Of a stretch of 64,000 bases of DNA, positions 41,876-50,363 are shown in pieces. Source of the DNA: Mucilaginibacter aquariorum (lineage in GTDB: Bacteria; Bacteroidota; Bacteroidia; Sphingobacteriales; Sphingobacteriaceae); the NCBI RefSeq assembly GCF_024498135.1, contig NZ_JANHOH010000010.1, positions 1 to 64,000 on the forward strand, read 5' to 3'. The stretch's first letter is position 1; the number at the start of each line of letters is the position of its first letter. A program made the translations under genes and the position numbers. A model generated the notes under the pieces. That model made no database searches. It saw only the letters and a list, made by a program, of their open reading frames with translations, and was not told the DNA's origin.

Positions 41876-42982
41876 ATGAAACTATACCTAATCACCTTAC
41901 TCACAGCAATTTGCTGCTACTCTGCGGCTGCACAAGAAAACGCCGCTCCCATCCAAAGGAACATTCGTTTTGATTTTATTAAGGGTGACAGCACCCGCAT
42001 AAGCTTAAATGAAGAATTTAATTTAATTGAGGATAGCTGCAGCCTGATATACCGCTATGCACACGTAAGTATGCAGAATAAAATATTTACAGGCCCATTT
42101 ATGGACGTAAGCCGCGCCAATCCAAAACAGCTTATTACCCAAGGGACCTATTCTGCCGAAGGGCTTAAAGAAGGGGCTTTTATTATTAACTATTTAAATG
42201 GCAGCCTGCAGGCTAAGGGGAATTTTAAAAACGGCTTGTTTGATGGCAGGTGGGAAGTTCTTTACGATACCGGCAAACCTTTTATAACTTTTGAGGCAAA
42301 CGGTACCGACATTAAAATTATTGATGTGTGGGATAACAAAGGTGTTAAAACAGTGAACAACGGAAATGGCACCTACACGGTAGACATGGGCTATATGTAC
42401 TGGAAAGGAAAGCTATTGAACGGCAGGCCTGAAGGTAAATGGAAATCAAAAAAATCGGCCGATGATACTGATCTTACAGCAGAAGTTTACAAGAATGGCG
42501 TTTTTCAAAAAGGCGTTACACCATTTGCAGAATATACAGATAAGGCAAGGTTGGCGCTGATCTCACCAAACATATTCCTGTTTGTAACTACAGAAAGATT
42601 TCAGATATCAAGCGTGCCCTGTAACGGCACCAAAAGAAAAAAGATTGTTAATGCAGATTACAAAGGTGGGATAACTTCTTTTTCGCAACATATAGGAGAC
42701 CTGGTAAGTGAATACCTTAAATCTGTTGACCTAAGCTCGTACGACGATCAACTTACTTTAGAAGGTGAGATAAACGAAATGGGCGGCATTGTAAAGTTGC
42801 GAAGCCACAATCCTTTCAATAATAACTTATCGCAGGGCCTAATTAACAAATTGCGCATGTTGCCAAATTTAGAGCCTGCAACTGCCGATGGCAAGCCCGT
42901 TAAACAAAACTTTACCATTACCTTCCAGTTTCATAATGGCATTTACAGCTTCAGTTACCGGTTTTTACCTATTCAACAATAA
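41876..42982 (+). CDS. Secreted MORN/YwqK-like repeat protein
   Basis: A 368-residue protein from the ATG at 41876 (MKLYLITLLTAICCYSAAAQ is a Sec signal peptide; an in-frame start 16 codons upstream would disrupt it). The centre, about 85-200, contains repeated short hairpins of the type EGLKEGAFIINYLNGSLQAKGNFKNGLFDGRWEVLYDTGK and YWKGKLLNGRPEGKWKSKK, characteristic of MORN-like toxin-antitoxin YwqK-type repeats. The C-terminal third is reminiscent of a TonB-C-type beta domain. Role unknown, periplasmic. Confidence 0.65.
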   Translation: MKLYLITLLTAICCYSAAAQENAAPIQRNIRFDFIKGDSTRISLNEEFNLIEDSCSLIYRYAHVSMQNKIFTGPFMDVSRANPKQLITQGTYSAEGLKEGAFIINYLNGSLQAKGNFKNGLFDGRWEVLYDTGKPFITFEANGTDIKIIDVWDNKGVKTVNNGNGTYTVDMGYMYWKGKLLNGRPEGKWKSKKSADDTDLTAEVYKNGVFQKGVTPFAEYTDKARLALISPNIFLFVTTERFQISSVPCNGTKRKKIVNADYKGGITSFSQHIGDLVSEYLKSVDLSSYDDQLTLEGEINEMGGIVKLRSHNPFNNNLSQGLINKLRMLPNLEPATADGKPVKQNFTITFQFHNGIYSFSYRFLPIQQ

Positions 42983-42990
42983 GCGCAGTA

Positions 42991-44511
42991 TTACCATATC
43001 GATTTAAGCGGCTGTATCTGCAGATCTTCAATCTCCATTCCGTTGTTTACAATACTTAAACGGGTATAGGGTATCTTGGGGAAATAAATACCGGTAAGGT
43101 TGCTCAATCCGCCATCGGCGAAGAGCTCAACAGATGAAGCATCTACCAGCAGCTCAAAATCAGATGTTGGCGAGAGCGATAACCTTGGTGCATACGCTAT
43201 TGATGCGAACTGCTTGTTGAATTTATTTTGCCCCGCCCTAGTACGGTCGATATAATAACGGCTGTTTTTGGCATTGTAACCTATTACCAACTTCTCGCCT
43301 GCATTGTTAGATAGTATTACCGAATAATCTTTTACTGCCTGTGTATTAAATTTAAGTCTGTATTGCGTTGGGGTTTGTTTGATCACCGAAAATATGTTGT
43401 TATCTTTTGCTAAAAGCCCGGCGTCTACATTTATAGTTTTGGTTACAATATTCTCCAGCTCTTCTACCGGGTTGGAAGTCAGCCAGATATCGCCTGCGGC
43501 AGATTTTAAAGAAAGTTCGCGGGGGATGGTTGTAGCGCTGCGCCATTTAACAGTTGGCGTTTCGTTAGCATATAGCCAGTTACTCATCCATCCTAAAAAT
43601 ATTTTACGGTTACCGGTATTTGACCATGTTACGCCCGCATAATTATCGGGCCCATGATCAATCCATTTGGTTTCTGTACTGGTTGGGGTAAATTTGTTGC
43701 CATCAAAGTGGCCCACAAAATACTGCGTAGCCGACCCGCCATTGGGGCCACCCGGGTTAATACTTACCAGCAATGCCCAATATTCTTTCCCGTTAAGTTT
43801 TAATGGGATAAGGTCCGGGCATTCCCAAACGCCGCCGTGGGCGCCAAGCATCCGGCCAAACTCGCTTTCTTTTTTCCAGTCCTTTAAGTTGGGCGACGAG
43901 TAGAAGGTTATCCTGTCTTTGGTGGCAAGTGTCATAACCCATTTATTGCCGGGCGCGTACCAAAACACTTTGGGGTCGCGAAAATCTTTTATACCGGGGT
44001 TCTTAACTACAGGGTTGCCTTTATACTTTGTCCAGGTGGTGCCCTCATCCAGGCTGTAAGCAATGCTTTGATTTTGATATGTTGATGTACCCGCCTTCTC
44101 TCCTTTTGGGTTGTGGTGGGTAAATATCGCTACCATGGCGGGTTTGCCCTTAGTGCCCAAGCCGGATGTATTGTCCTTATCGATCACCACACTGCCCGAG
44201 AATATGTAGCCCAGCTTATCGGGATACAACGCTATTGATAATTGCTTCCAATGGATCAGATCGTTACTTACGGCATGCCCCCAGTGCATAGGCCCCCAAA
44301 CGGTGGCTTTGGGGTAGTATTGAAAAAACAGGTGATACACACCTTTATAATATACCATCCCGTTTGGGTCGTTCATCCATTTCTCTTTAGGCGAAAAATG
44401 CGCCTGCAGCCGGTAAGGTTCCTGATATAGTTTGGTGGGTGCTTTTTGTGCCTGCGTTGTTATTGCAGCTAAAATAATACCTATTGTAAGTAATGTTTTT
44501 TTGATCTCCAT
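42991..44511 (-). CDS. Glycoside hydrolase family 32 (fructan hydrolase)
   Basis: A 506-residue secreted enzyme with signal peptide MEIKKTLLTIGIILAAITTQAQ. Catalytic motifs of GH32: WMNDPNG at 45-51 with nucleophile Asp48, FRDPKVFW near 178 (transition-state Asp), and WECPDL near 230 (acid/base Glu). The five-bladed propeller is followed by a C-terminal beta sandwich (about 370-506). Members hydrolyse levan, inulin or sucrose. No SusCD pair, fructokinase or transporter is next to it, so the substrate is open. Confidence 0.92.
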   Translation of the reverse strand: MEIKKTLLTIGIILAAITTQAQKAPTKLYQEPYRLQAHFSPKEKWMNDPNGMVYYKGVYHLFFQYYPKATVWGPMHWGHAVSNDLIHWKQLSIALYPDKLGYIFSGSVVIDKDNTSGLGTKGKPAMVAIFTHHNPKGEKAGTSTYQNQSIAYSLDEGTTWTKYKGNPVVKNPGIKDFRDPKVFWYAPGNKWVMTLATKDRITFYSSPNLKDWKKESEFGRMLGAHGGVWECPDLIPLKLNGKEYWALLVSINPGGPNGGSATQYFVGHFDGNKFTPTSTETKWIDHGPDNYAGVTWSNTGNRKIFLGWMSNWLYANETPTVKWRSATTIPRELSLKSAAGDIWLTSNPVEELENIVTKTINVDAGLLAKDNNIFSVIKQTPTQYRLKFNTQAVKDYSVILSNNAGEKLVIGYNAKNSRYYIDRTRAGQNKFNKQFASIAYAPRLSLSPTSDFELLVDASSVELFADGGLSNLTGIYFPKIPYTRLSIVNNGMEIEDLQIQPLKSIW

Positions 44512-44606
44512 CGATGAAAATTCAGGTTAATATTATCCGGCTTTTACATTTAATGCTAAAGCTAAGTACTATTGAACTGATTTGTAACAACGATAGTATA
44601 AAATTG

Positions 44607-45029
44607 TTAGTCGAATGTAACCGTTTCAGGTCCGGATACTTTGGTCACATGACAATTGCAACCGTTGGATATTTTTAAAATTGTCGTGTTTACCTGCCCT
44701 GTAGTAACACTGGTGGCGGTAATGCGCACATCGTCGCCCTCGGCAGAAAACTCATCCTTAGTGCCGTCTGATGCGATAAGTACAAAACCAGCCACAAAAC
44801 TGGCAGCGGGTGGATATGAAGGCGGGATTATTGTTTTACCCGTACGCAGGTTTACTATAGTAACATCTTTTACCTGCGCGGCATCCCCATTATGGTTATT
44901 GTAAACAATACCCAAATACGCAAACATAGCCGTACATGCCTGCAGCTCGCAAGCGGGCTTATTATTATTTTTTTTACAAGCCGATATACTGAAGGCCAAA
45001 AGCAGTACACAAAGTAGTTTCTTATACAT
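44607..45029 (-). CDS. Hypothetical lipoprotein, GCNCHV family, copy 1
   Basis: A 140-residue lipoprotein: MYKKLLCVLLLAFSISACKK with the lipidated Cys at about 18, then CELQACTAMFAYLG and VTIVNLRTGKTI, ending ISNGCNCHVTKVSGPETVTFD. It is a paralogue of the protein at 46044-46466, sharing the two early cysteines, the V-x-V-N-L-R-T motif and the C-terminal G-C-N-C-H-V-x-K-x-S-G-P-E. Probably an exported beta-sandwich with a Cys/His cluster. Function unknown. Confidence 0.7.
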   Translation of the reverse strand: MYKKLLCVLLLAFSISACKKNNNKPACELQACTAMFAYLGIVYNNHNGDAAQVKDVTIVNLRTGKTIIPPSYPPAASFVAGFVLIASDGTKDEFSAEGDDVRITATSVTTGQVNTTILKISNGCNCHVTKVSGPETVTFD

Positions 45030-45084
45030 AATTGGTTGGTTTATTAGTATTACGAGATATGCGGCCCAAACGCAACATATATAT

Positions 45085-45120
45085 ATATAATAAAATGCAG
45101 CCTGTGCGCTGCATTTTATT
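45085..45120 (-). terminator. Terminator downstream of the S74-like gene
   Basis: AAAATGCAGC and GCTGCATTTT form a 10-bp stem (45092-45101 with 45108-45117), T-rich on the minus strand. A second 14-bp palindrome (AAATAAGCTTAATT and its inverse, 45125-45156) overlaps the stop codon. Confidence 0.7.
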
Positions 45121-45150
45121 TATCAAATAAGCTTAATTTATCAATTAAGC

Positions 45151-45579
45151 TTATTTACTTTTTTTAAGTTGGTCCACTTCAGTTTTAAGTTGCTCTATTT
45201 GTGCCTGCTGTTCTTTTATGGCACCAACCAATAGCGGCACGAGCTTTTCCAGGTCAACTTCGGGCGTAGTAACGGTACGCTGTGTACCCTTGCCTGCTGT
45301 ATACCAGTTATGGCGGTTACTTATAGCCGATGGCACAATAAGTTTGGCATCGTTAGCAATAAAACCAAATTGCTTCCCGGCAGGTAGGTTAAGCTGCTTG
45401 TACTCGCCGCGGTTATACTCATAACTTACAGGTTGCAGTTGGGTGATATAACCAAGCGAATTGGCTACCGGTGCGGTATTGGTTTTAATGCTGCCGTCAC
45501 TTACTTTTTGGGCAAATGTGGCAGTACTAATAGTAACGAACAATATAGATGACAATATGAATTTAACACAAGATTTCAT
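45151..45579 (-). CDS. Secreted tail-fibre/S74 chaperone-domain-like protein
   Basis: A 142-residue protein with signal peptide MKSCVKFILSSILFVTISTATFAQ. The mature part, SDGSIKTNTAPVANSLGYITQLQPVSYEYN and LPAGKQFGFIANDAKLIVP to the C-terminal coiled coil EQQAQIEQLKTEVDQLKK, resembles the intramolecular chaperone (peptidase S74) domain found at the end of tail spikes and of many Bacteroidota surface proteins. Here it stands alone without a fibre. Perhaps a truncated or stand-alone surface protein. Confidence 0.65.
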   Translation of the reverse strand: MKSCVKFILSSILFVTISTATFAQKVSDGSIKTNTAPVANSLGYITQLQPVSYEYNRGEYKQLNLPAGKQFGFIANDAKLIVPSAISNRHNWYTAGKGTQRTVTTPEVDLEKLVPLLVGAIKEQQAQIEQLKTEVDQLKKSK

Positions 45580-45651
45580 GATTATAAGATTTAATTTTTA
45601 GATAATAGAAATACACCCGCGTATGGCAGGAGCATTTAACAATACAATAAA

Positions 45652-45978
45652 TTAAACCGTATAATTTGGCGGAGGGGTGGGTACAGGTGAAACCCAGGCC
45701 AAATGATGGCTGCTTTTTTCGTCGGGATAAATGACGGCTTTACAATAAATATGCGGCTGGGGAAATGCGAGATCATGATGAATAGCCCAAAATTCTTTCA
45801 GGCTGCTTTCTTTGCTTTCATTCCTTTCGGCCGCATCATCATCATCGTTAACCACATGGCAATCGCTTTGGCAAGTATTGGTTTTTATCAGCAAAGAGGT
45901 GATAGATACGCCTGTACTTTCCAGTATGGAAAATATGCATATAAAAACCAAGAGCCGTTTTAACCAGATGAATCGCAT
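45652..45978 (-). CDS. Hypothetical secreted or membrane-anchored small protein
   Basis: A 108-residue protein from the ATG at 45978 (MRFIWLKRLLVFICIFSIL), one hydrophobic N-terminal segment, then CQSDCHVVNDDDDAAERNESKESS, a very acidic stretch, and a C-terminal part ending VPTPPPNYTV. No family recognised. The acidic, Cys/His-containing middle could bind metal. It lies between the S74-like gene and the lipoprotein paralogue. Confidence 0.45.
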   Translation of the reverse strand: MRFIWLKRLLVFICIFSILESTGVSITSLLIKTNTCQSDCHVVNDDDDAAERNESKESSLKEFWAIHHDLAFPQPHIYCKAVIYPDEKSSHHLAWVSPVPTPPPNYTV

Positions 45979-46043
45979 AAGTAAATTACTATGCAAACAT
46001 AGCAATTTCAGAATTTATGCCAAACAGTTTATAAAAATCATTA

Positions 46044-46466
46044 CTAATCAACCACTATTTTTTCCGGGCCTGATAGTTTTTCGACATGGCAATTACACCC
46101 ACCTGAAATTTTATAGATGGCGGATATTGGTTTATTGGTAGCAGCATTTATAGCGGTAATCTTTAGTTCGTCGCCTTCGGTAGAAAGTTCTTTTTTGTTG
46201 GCATCGCTTACAATAGTATGGATCATGGGCGAGAATCCGGGATCTCCCATATTTTTAGCCACAATGGGCTTATTGGTGCGCAGATTGACAACCGTAAAAT
46301 CTTTTACTGTTACATTATTGCCATCCTTATCAACAAATTGCGTACCTACCGAAGCAAAGATATCAGTACAGATCTGGTTTGTGGGGCAACCACCATTATT
46401 CAGCTTTTTTGTGCATGATGAGGTAACAATTGCCAGTGATAAACAAAGAATGATCAGCTTTTTCAT
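46044..46466 (-). CDS. Hypothetical lipoprotein, GCNCHV family, copy 2
   Basis: A 140-residue lipoprotein: MKKLIILCLSLAIVTSSCTKK with lipidated Cys18, CPTNQICTDIFASVG, FTVVNLRTNKPIV, and the ending ISGGCNCHVEKLSGPEKIVVD. It has the same length and motif order as 44607-45029 but only moderate identity, so the duplication is not recent. Function unknown. Confidence 0.7.
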   Translation of the reverse strand: MKKLIILCLSLAIVTSSCTKKLNNGGCPTNQICTDIFASVGTQFVDKDGNNVTVKDFTVVNLRTNKPIVAKNMGDPGFSPMIHTIVSDANKKELSTEGDELKITAINAATNKPISAIYKISGGCNCHVEKLSGPEKIVVD

Positions 46467-46519
46467 AGTGGGATATTTTATTGTTAACGCATAACTATTA
46501 AAAAGGTTAATATAACGGC

Positions 46520-46936
46520 TTATAATATCTGGTTAAATTCCAGCCGCTCACCATCGGGGCCGGTTATGTTAAAGTACTTACAGCCGTTGGCCCAAAACTG
46601 CAGAAACACCGGTTCGGGTTCGATGATAGTAAAGCCGGCTTGCTGTATAGTTGTGAAGGCTTCATCAATATCGCGCACGTTAAAAGCCACATGGTCTATA
46701 TGCCCGTTCTTCCGGGTGCGGATCTCACTTAAAGCAGGCTCAGGCAACTGGTAAAGTTCAATGATCATTTCGCCGCGCTGCATCATTACGCAGGTGCCGG
46801 GCTTCCCGCCATCTATAAAGCCCGCCTGCATTACATTTGCAAAGCCCAGGCGCTCGTAAAAAGCCTGCGAGTTGGTAATATCGGTTACCGGGATGCCGAT
46901 GTGTTGGATAGCGGTGATGTTGATTGGATTTTGCAT
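46520..46936 (-). CDS. VOC-family (glyoxalase/bleomycin resistance-like) protein
   Basis: A 138-residue vicinal-oxygen-chelate protein: INITAIQHIGIPVTDITNSQAFYERLGFANV (first beta-alpha-beta module with metal-ligand His near residue 13) and NGHIDHVAFNVRDIDEAFTTIQQAG (second module), ending ITGPDGERLEFNQIL with the metal-ligand Glu. It could be a lactoylglutathione-lyase-like or other dioxygenase-fold enzyme; substrate unknown. Single gene. Confidence 0.82.
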   Translation of the reverse strand: MQNPINITAIQHIGIPVTDITNSQAFYERLGFANVMQAGFIDGGKPGTCVMMQRGEMIIELYQLPEPALSEIRTRKNGHIDHVAFNVRDIDEAFTTIQQAGFTIIEPEPVFLQFWANGCKYFNITGPDGERLEFNQIL

Positions 46937-46997
46937 AATTATAAAGTTAGCAGAAGCTCTATATGTTTTAGGCCGATTTATAAACTTTGGACATTAG

Positions 46998-47023
46998 GTG
47001 TTCACGTTCACGGCCGTGAACAC
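46998..47023. repeat. TTCACG-CGTGAA palindrome, copy 2
   Basis: TTCACGGCCGTGAA is a perfect 14-bp palindrome within GTGTTCACG...TGAACAC. Nearly the same as 20590-20616. It lies in the 285-bp spacer upstream of the VOC gene. Confidence 0.65.
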
Positions 47024-47182
47024 TTACGAATGTATATGAATGCTTGATAATCAAGTAATTAATATTTACCGTACTGACAAAACAGTGTCAGCGGATTATA
47101 GAATTTTACATTTGCTGATTACACCCATGTTCGCTTTTTTTCGCCATTAAGACAGACGCAATACATCCATTTCACATCATGT

Positions 47183-47206
47183 AAAAAGGCGCGAAGTATC
47201 GCGCCT
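47183..47206 (-). terminator. Terminator of the CocE/NonD hydrolase gene
   Basis: On the minus strand AGGCGCGA pairs with TCGCGCCT (loop TACT), followed by TTTTTAC, 15 bp past the stop. Confidence 0.8.
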
Positions 47207-47221
47207 CTACAATATTGATGC

Positions 47222-49078
47222 TTACAACACCCTTACCTTTAAATAACTCGGATGCAGTTTTGAGCTATAAACCTTGTGGGTTGCCTTTTTAAAGTCGGTA
47301 TCCTTAGCTTTCATAATATCCTGAAACTGCTGGGTGTTCCTGTCTATCAACGGGAACCAGGTGCTTTGGATCTGTACCATTATGCGGTGGCCTTTTTTAA
47401 AGGTATGTAACACATCCTGCAGCTCGAAGTTTACCGGGGTAACTTTGCCGGGCACAAATGGCTCGGGTTTTCCAAAGCTGTTACGGAACTTGCCGCGCAT
47501 AGCCTCGCTGCGTACCATTTGCTCGTAACCGGCCATGTTTACATCCTTGCCAGTGAATTTATTGGCGGTAGCCGTATCCGGGTAAACATCCAGCACTTTC
47601 ACTACCCAGTCGGCATCAGTACCGGTGGTGCTCACCTTAAGGTTGGCCCATATGTTACCGGCAATAGTAATGTCTTTATCCAATACTTCGGTTTTGTAGG
47701 TTAGCACATCCGGGCGTTTCTCGGCGAAGCGCTGGTCGGCGGTCATGTACTCCCGTTTCATATCAAAATCTATCCCTTCAATAAAAGGAACCGGGTTCAT
47801 TGGGTCTGATACAAATTCTTTAAAATCATCTTTAGCGGTTGTTGGCGCTGTGAACGACAGCTTACCGCCCGGCAGCAAGTACAGATTCTTCTCAACAGCC
47901 TCAGCAGGTGGCCATGCCTTGTAGGTTTTCCATTGGTTTACACCGGTTTCAAAAGTTGATACTTTCGGCAGATCCAGATCGGTACCCTTTAAATAATGAC
48001 TAAAAAACGCGAATTCTATCTTCTCCCTGTAAAACGGACCTGTAGCATCGCCAAAGCTAACATCGCCTAAATGGTCGCCGGCACCACGTGCCCAGCCGCC
48101 ATGCACCCAGGGGCCCATAGCAAAGTAAACAGGTGTGGTTGGGTTCTTTTTGGCTAATACTTTATAGGTATTGATCGCGCCGTACAAATCTTCGGCATCG
48201 TACCAGCCGCCTGTAACCAATACGGCTGTTTTTATATCATGCAGGTGCGTTAAAACGTTGCGATCTTTCCAGTGTTGGTCGTAGTTTGGATGATCCATCA
48301 TTTCATTCCACAAACGGATAGTATCCTTATAATACTTTACGTTTGAATTGCGCATACTGCCCATATCCAAAAAGAATTTGTAACCATCTTCGGTACCTGG
48401 GTTAAAGCCTTTTGCCCTGCGTTGGGTAGGTTTATCATCCTGCCTGTTTGTAAAGCCCGGATAGAATCCAAAGTTGGCTACCAGCATAAAAGCGCCGTTG
48501 TGGAAAGCATCATCGCGGTACAGATCCGCGATTGGTGCCTGCGGCGATGCAGCAACCAAAGCCGGGTGGCGGCTTAATAAAGCAGTTGTAGTATAAAAGC
48601 CCGGATAAGAAACACCCCACACCCCTACCTTGCCGCTATTATTCGGCAGGTTTTTTATCAGCCAGTCGATAGTATCGTAAGTATCGGTGCCTTCATCAAC
48701 ATCTTTGTTGGTTTTATGCACTTCCAGTTCGGGAGTCATTTCTTCGTAAAGGCCTTCGCTCATCCAGCGGCCCCGTACATCCTGGTAAACAAATATGTAC
48801 CCATCATGCACAAACTGGGTTGAGGGGCCAAGGCTGCCTTTGTATTTATCTGTACCGTACGGAGCCACACTGTAGCAGGTGCGGTCCATTATAATAGGGT
48901 ATTTTTTGGTTTGATCTTTAGGTACGTAAACCGATGTGAACAGCTTTTTGCCATCGCGCATGGGGATCTGGTATTCAAACTTGGTATAGTTCTCTTTTAT
49001 GTATGCAGCATCGCCCTGGGCGAAAGAGCTAATAGTAAAAAGGATAAAGCAGAAGGCTAATAAGGCGGTCTTTTTCAT
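47222..49078 (-). CDS. CocE/NonD-family hydrolase, alpha-amino acid ester hydrolase-like
   Basis: A 618-residue secreted alpha/beta hydrolase with signal peptide MKKTALLAFCFILFTISSFAQ. It has YIFVYQDVRGRWMSEG near 94-109, the nucleophile in GVSYPG (Ser157), and a C-terminal jelly-roll domain (about 440-618, ending in VRVL) typical of X-Pro-dipeptidyl-peptidase/cocaine esterase types. The overall order and length recall the alpha-amino acid ester hydrolases/acyltransferases of Sphingobacterium. It likely cleaves or transfers N-terminal amino acid esters or peptides in the periplasm. Confidence 0.85.
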   Translation of the reverse strand: MKKTALLAFCFILFTISSFAQGDAAYIKENYTKFEYQIPMRDGKKLFTSVYVPKDQTKKYPIIMDRTCYSVAPYGTDKYKGSLGPSTQFVHDGYIFVYQDVRGRWMSEGLYEEMTPELEVHKTNKDVDEGTDTYDTIDWLIKNLPNNSGKVGVWGVSYPGFYTTTALLSRHPALVAASPQAPIADLYRDDAFHNGAFMLVANFGFYPGFTNRQDDKPTQRRAKGFNPGTEDGYKFFLDMGSMRNSNVKYYKDTIRLWNEMMDHPNYDQHWKDRNVLTHLHDIKTAVLVTGGWYDAEDLYGAINTYKVLAKKNPTTPVYFAMGPWVHGGWARGAGDHLGDVSFGDATGPFYREKIEFAFFSHYLKGTDLDLPKVSTFETGVNQWKTYKAWPPAEAVEKNLYLLPGGKLSFTAPTTAKDDFKEFVSDPMNPVPFIEGIDFDMKREYMTADQRFAEKRPDVLTYKTEVLDKDITIAGNIWANLKVSTTGTDADWVVKVLDVYPDTATANKFTGKDVNMAGYEQMVRSEAMRGKFRNSFGKPEPFVPGKVTPVNFELQDVLHTFKKGHRIMVQIQSTWFPLIDRNTQQFQDIMKAKDTDFKKATHKVYSSKLHPSYLKVRVL

Positions 49079-49116
49079 TAATGTTGGGTTGATGCTTTAA
49101 AAGTAATGAATAAAAC

Positions 49117-49161
49117 AAAAAAGGCACTGATAAATCAGTGCCTTCAAACAAAATCGTTACT
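49117..49161. repeat. Terminator-containing direct repeat, copy 1
   Basis: AAAAAGGCACTGAT and ATCAGTGCCTT hairpin plus AACAAAATCGTTACT. The same about 45-bp block occurs at 49740-49783. It acts as terminator for the minus-strand YcxB-like gene that ends inside it. Confidence 0.75.
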
Positions 49162-49699
49162 TCCACCTCCACTCTAATTGTTTTTGGATAACAATATTAG
49201 GGTTTTGGAAAATTGATAATATTTCGGTTAAGAAGGATGTTTGATTGACTTGCTGTTTTGGGATAATTAAAGATTCACCCACCTTAAATTTGATAAAATA
49301 ATGAGTGCCGATTTCATTTATCTGTTCTATCTCGCTTGTAAACAGCTTACCCTCGTAAGTTATGTCCTTTATCTCGATATAATCGGGTTGAAAGGTTACC
49401 AATGATTCTTTACCGAACCTATACTCGTTATTTTTAACAACATGCTTTTTATAAAACTTTTTGTATTGAACTCTCTGGTATAAAGGATAAAAAAAAAGAG
49501 CTGCAACACCTACAAATAAAGCGTAATAAAAAAGAAACATGTCGCCACTAACATAAAAGGCTAAAGCTGTTAAAAAGGATAAACCCGTAACTGTTAACCA
49601 TGATTTTAAACGCTTTTTTCTGGCTTCTTTATTTACAGATGCGGTATACAGTTGATATGTTAAATAATCTTCTGCATTTAAAATAAGGTTTATGATCAT
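49157..49699 (-). CDS. YcxB-like membrane protein
   Basis: A 180-residue protein with two transmembrane helices (about 34-50 and 54-72) followed by a cytoplasmic domain ending in WRWK. The pattern LNAEDYLTYQLYTASVNKEARKKRLKSW ... YRFGKESLVTFQPDYIEI is characteristic of YcxB-like proteins, whose function is unknown. It lies between two copies of a terminator repeat. Confidence 0.65.
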   Translation of the reverse strand: MIINLILNAEDYLTYQLYTASVNKEARKKRLKSWLTVTGLSFLTALAFYVSGDMFLFYYALFVGVAALFFYPLYQRVQYKKFYKKHVVKNNEYRFGKESLVTFQPDYIEIKDITYEGKLFTSEIEQINEIGTHYFIKFKVGESLIIPKQQVNQTSFLTEILSIFQNPNIVIQKQLEWRWK

Positions 49700-49739
49700 C
49701 TATAAATTTTAAAATTTTAAAATTTTAACTCAATAATAC

Positions 49740-49783
49740 AAAAAAGGCACTGATAAATCAGTGCCTTTAACAAAATCGTTACT
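49740..49783. repeat. Terminator-containing direct repeat, copy 2
   Basis: The same AAAAAGGCACTGAT/ATCAGTGCCTT hairpin and CAAAATCGTTACT tail as 49117-49161. It serves as terminator for the DUF2314 lipoprotein gene. Confidence 0.75.
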
Positions 49784-49788
49784 CAAGG

Positions 49789-50286
49789 TTATTTACCCTG
49801 CTTGCTGCGTAGGTATTTATCCGAAAAGTTACCCATATCTGTATTACGCAGGTAATCGTACATCGCCCAATCTTCTACATCCTTTGCTTTTATCAATACA
49901 GGGTCGCCCATTTTTATATTTTTTAGGTAGATGGCCGAGTCGGCAAAGATCCCGGTGAATTTTCCATCCGCATATTTATAAACCACACTCCACATATGTT
50001 CGTGTTTTTTACCTTCCGCAAAATCCGACTTAACCAAGAAACGGTAATTGCTATCCAGCGCATGTGGTTTCAGGCTATCCAAAAAGATATGCAGTTTGGC
50101 CTGCGCGGTATCTTTAAGAGAAAGAAATTTCTGATCGTCGGTTTTCAGTTTAACTACACCAACACTGTCGGTTTTATCCTTTTCTAAGGAATCCTTTTTT
50201 GTATTATCCTTTTTTGCATTTTGGCAGGCGCTAACGCTAAATAGCACAAGCAATATGGCCGACAGCTTTAAACAATTTTTCATCAT
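49789..50286 (-). CDS. DUF2314-domain lipoprotein
   Basis: A 165-residue lipoprotein: signal core and lipobox SVSAC (Cys22), a lysine/asparagine-rich linker, then a domain that looks like DUF2314: ALDSNYRFLVKSDFAEGKKHEHMWSVVYKYADGKFTGIFAD and IKAKDVEDWAMYDY with the W-A-M-Y motif and GNFSDKYL. Function unknown. Two in-frame ATGs overlap at the start. Confidence 0.72.
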   Translation of the reverse strand: MMKNCLKLSAILLVLFSVSACQNAKKDNTKKDSLEKDKTDSVGVVKLKTDDQKFLSLKDTAQAKLHIFLDSLKPHALDSNYRFLVKSDFAEGKKHEHMWSVVYKYADGKFTGIFADSAIYLKNIKMGDPVLIKAKDVEDWAMYDYLRNTDMGNFSDKYLRSKQGK

Positions 50287-50314
50287 GGCAGATAGATTTT
50301 ATAACCTGTTTAAA

Positions 50315-50345
50315 TAAAAAAGGCAACCATTTGCATGATTGCCTC
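50315..50345 (-). terminator. Terminator of pgk
   Basis: On the minus strand GGCAATCATG pairs with CATTTGGTTGCC imperfectly and is followed by TTTTTTA, about 20 bp past the pgk stop. Confidence 0.7.
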
Positions 50346-50363
50346 CGTTTAGTTTATCTCTAA

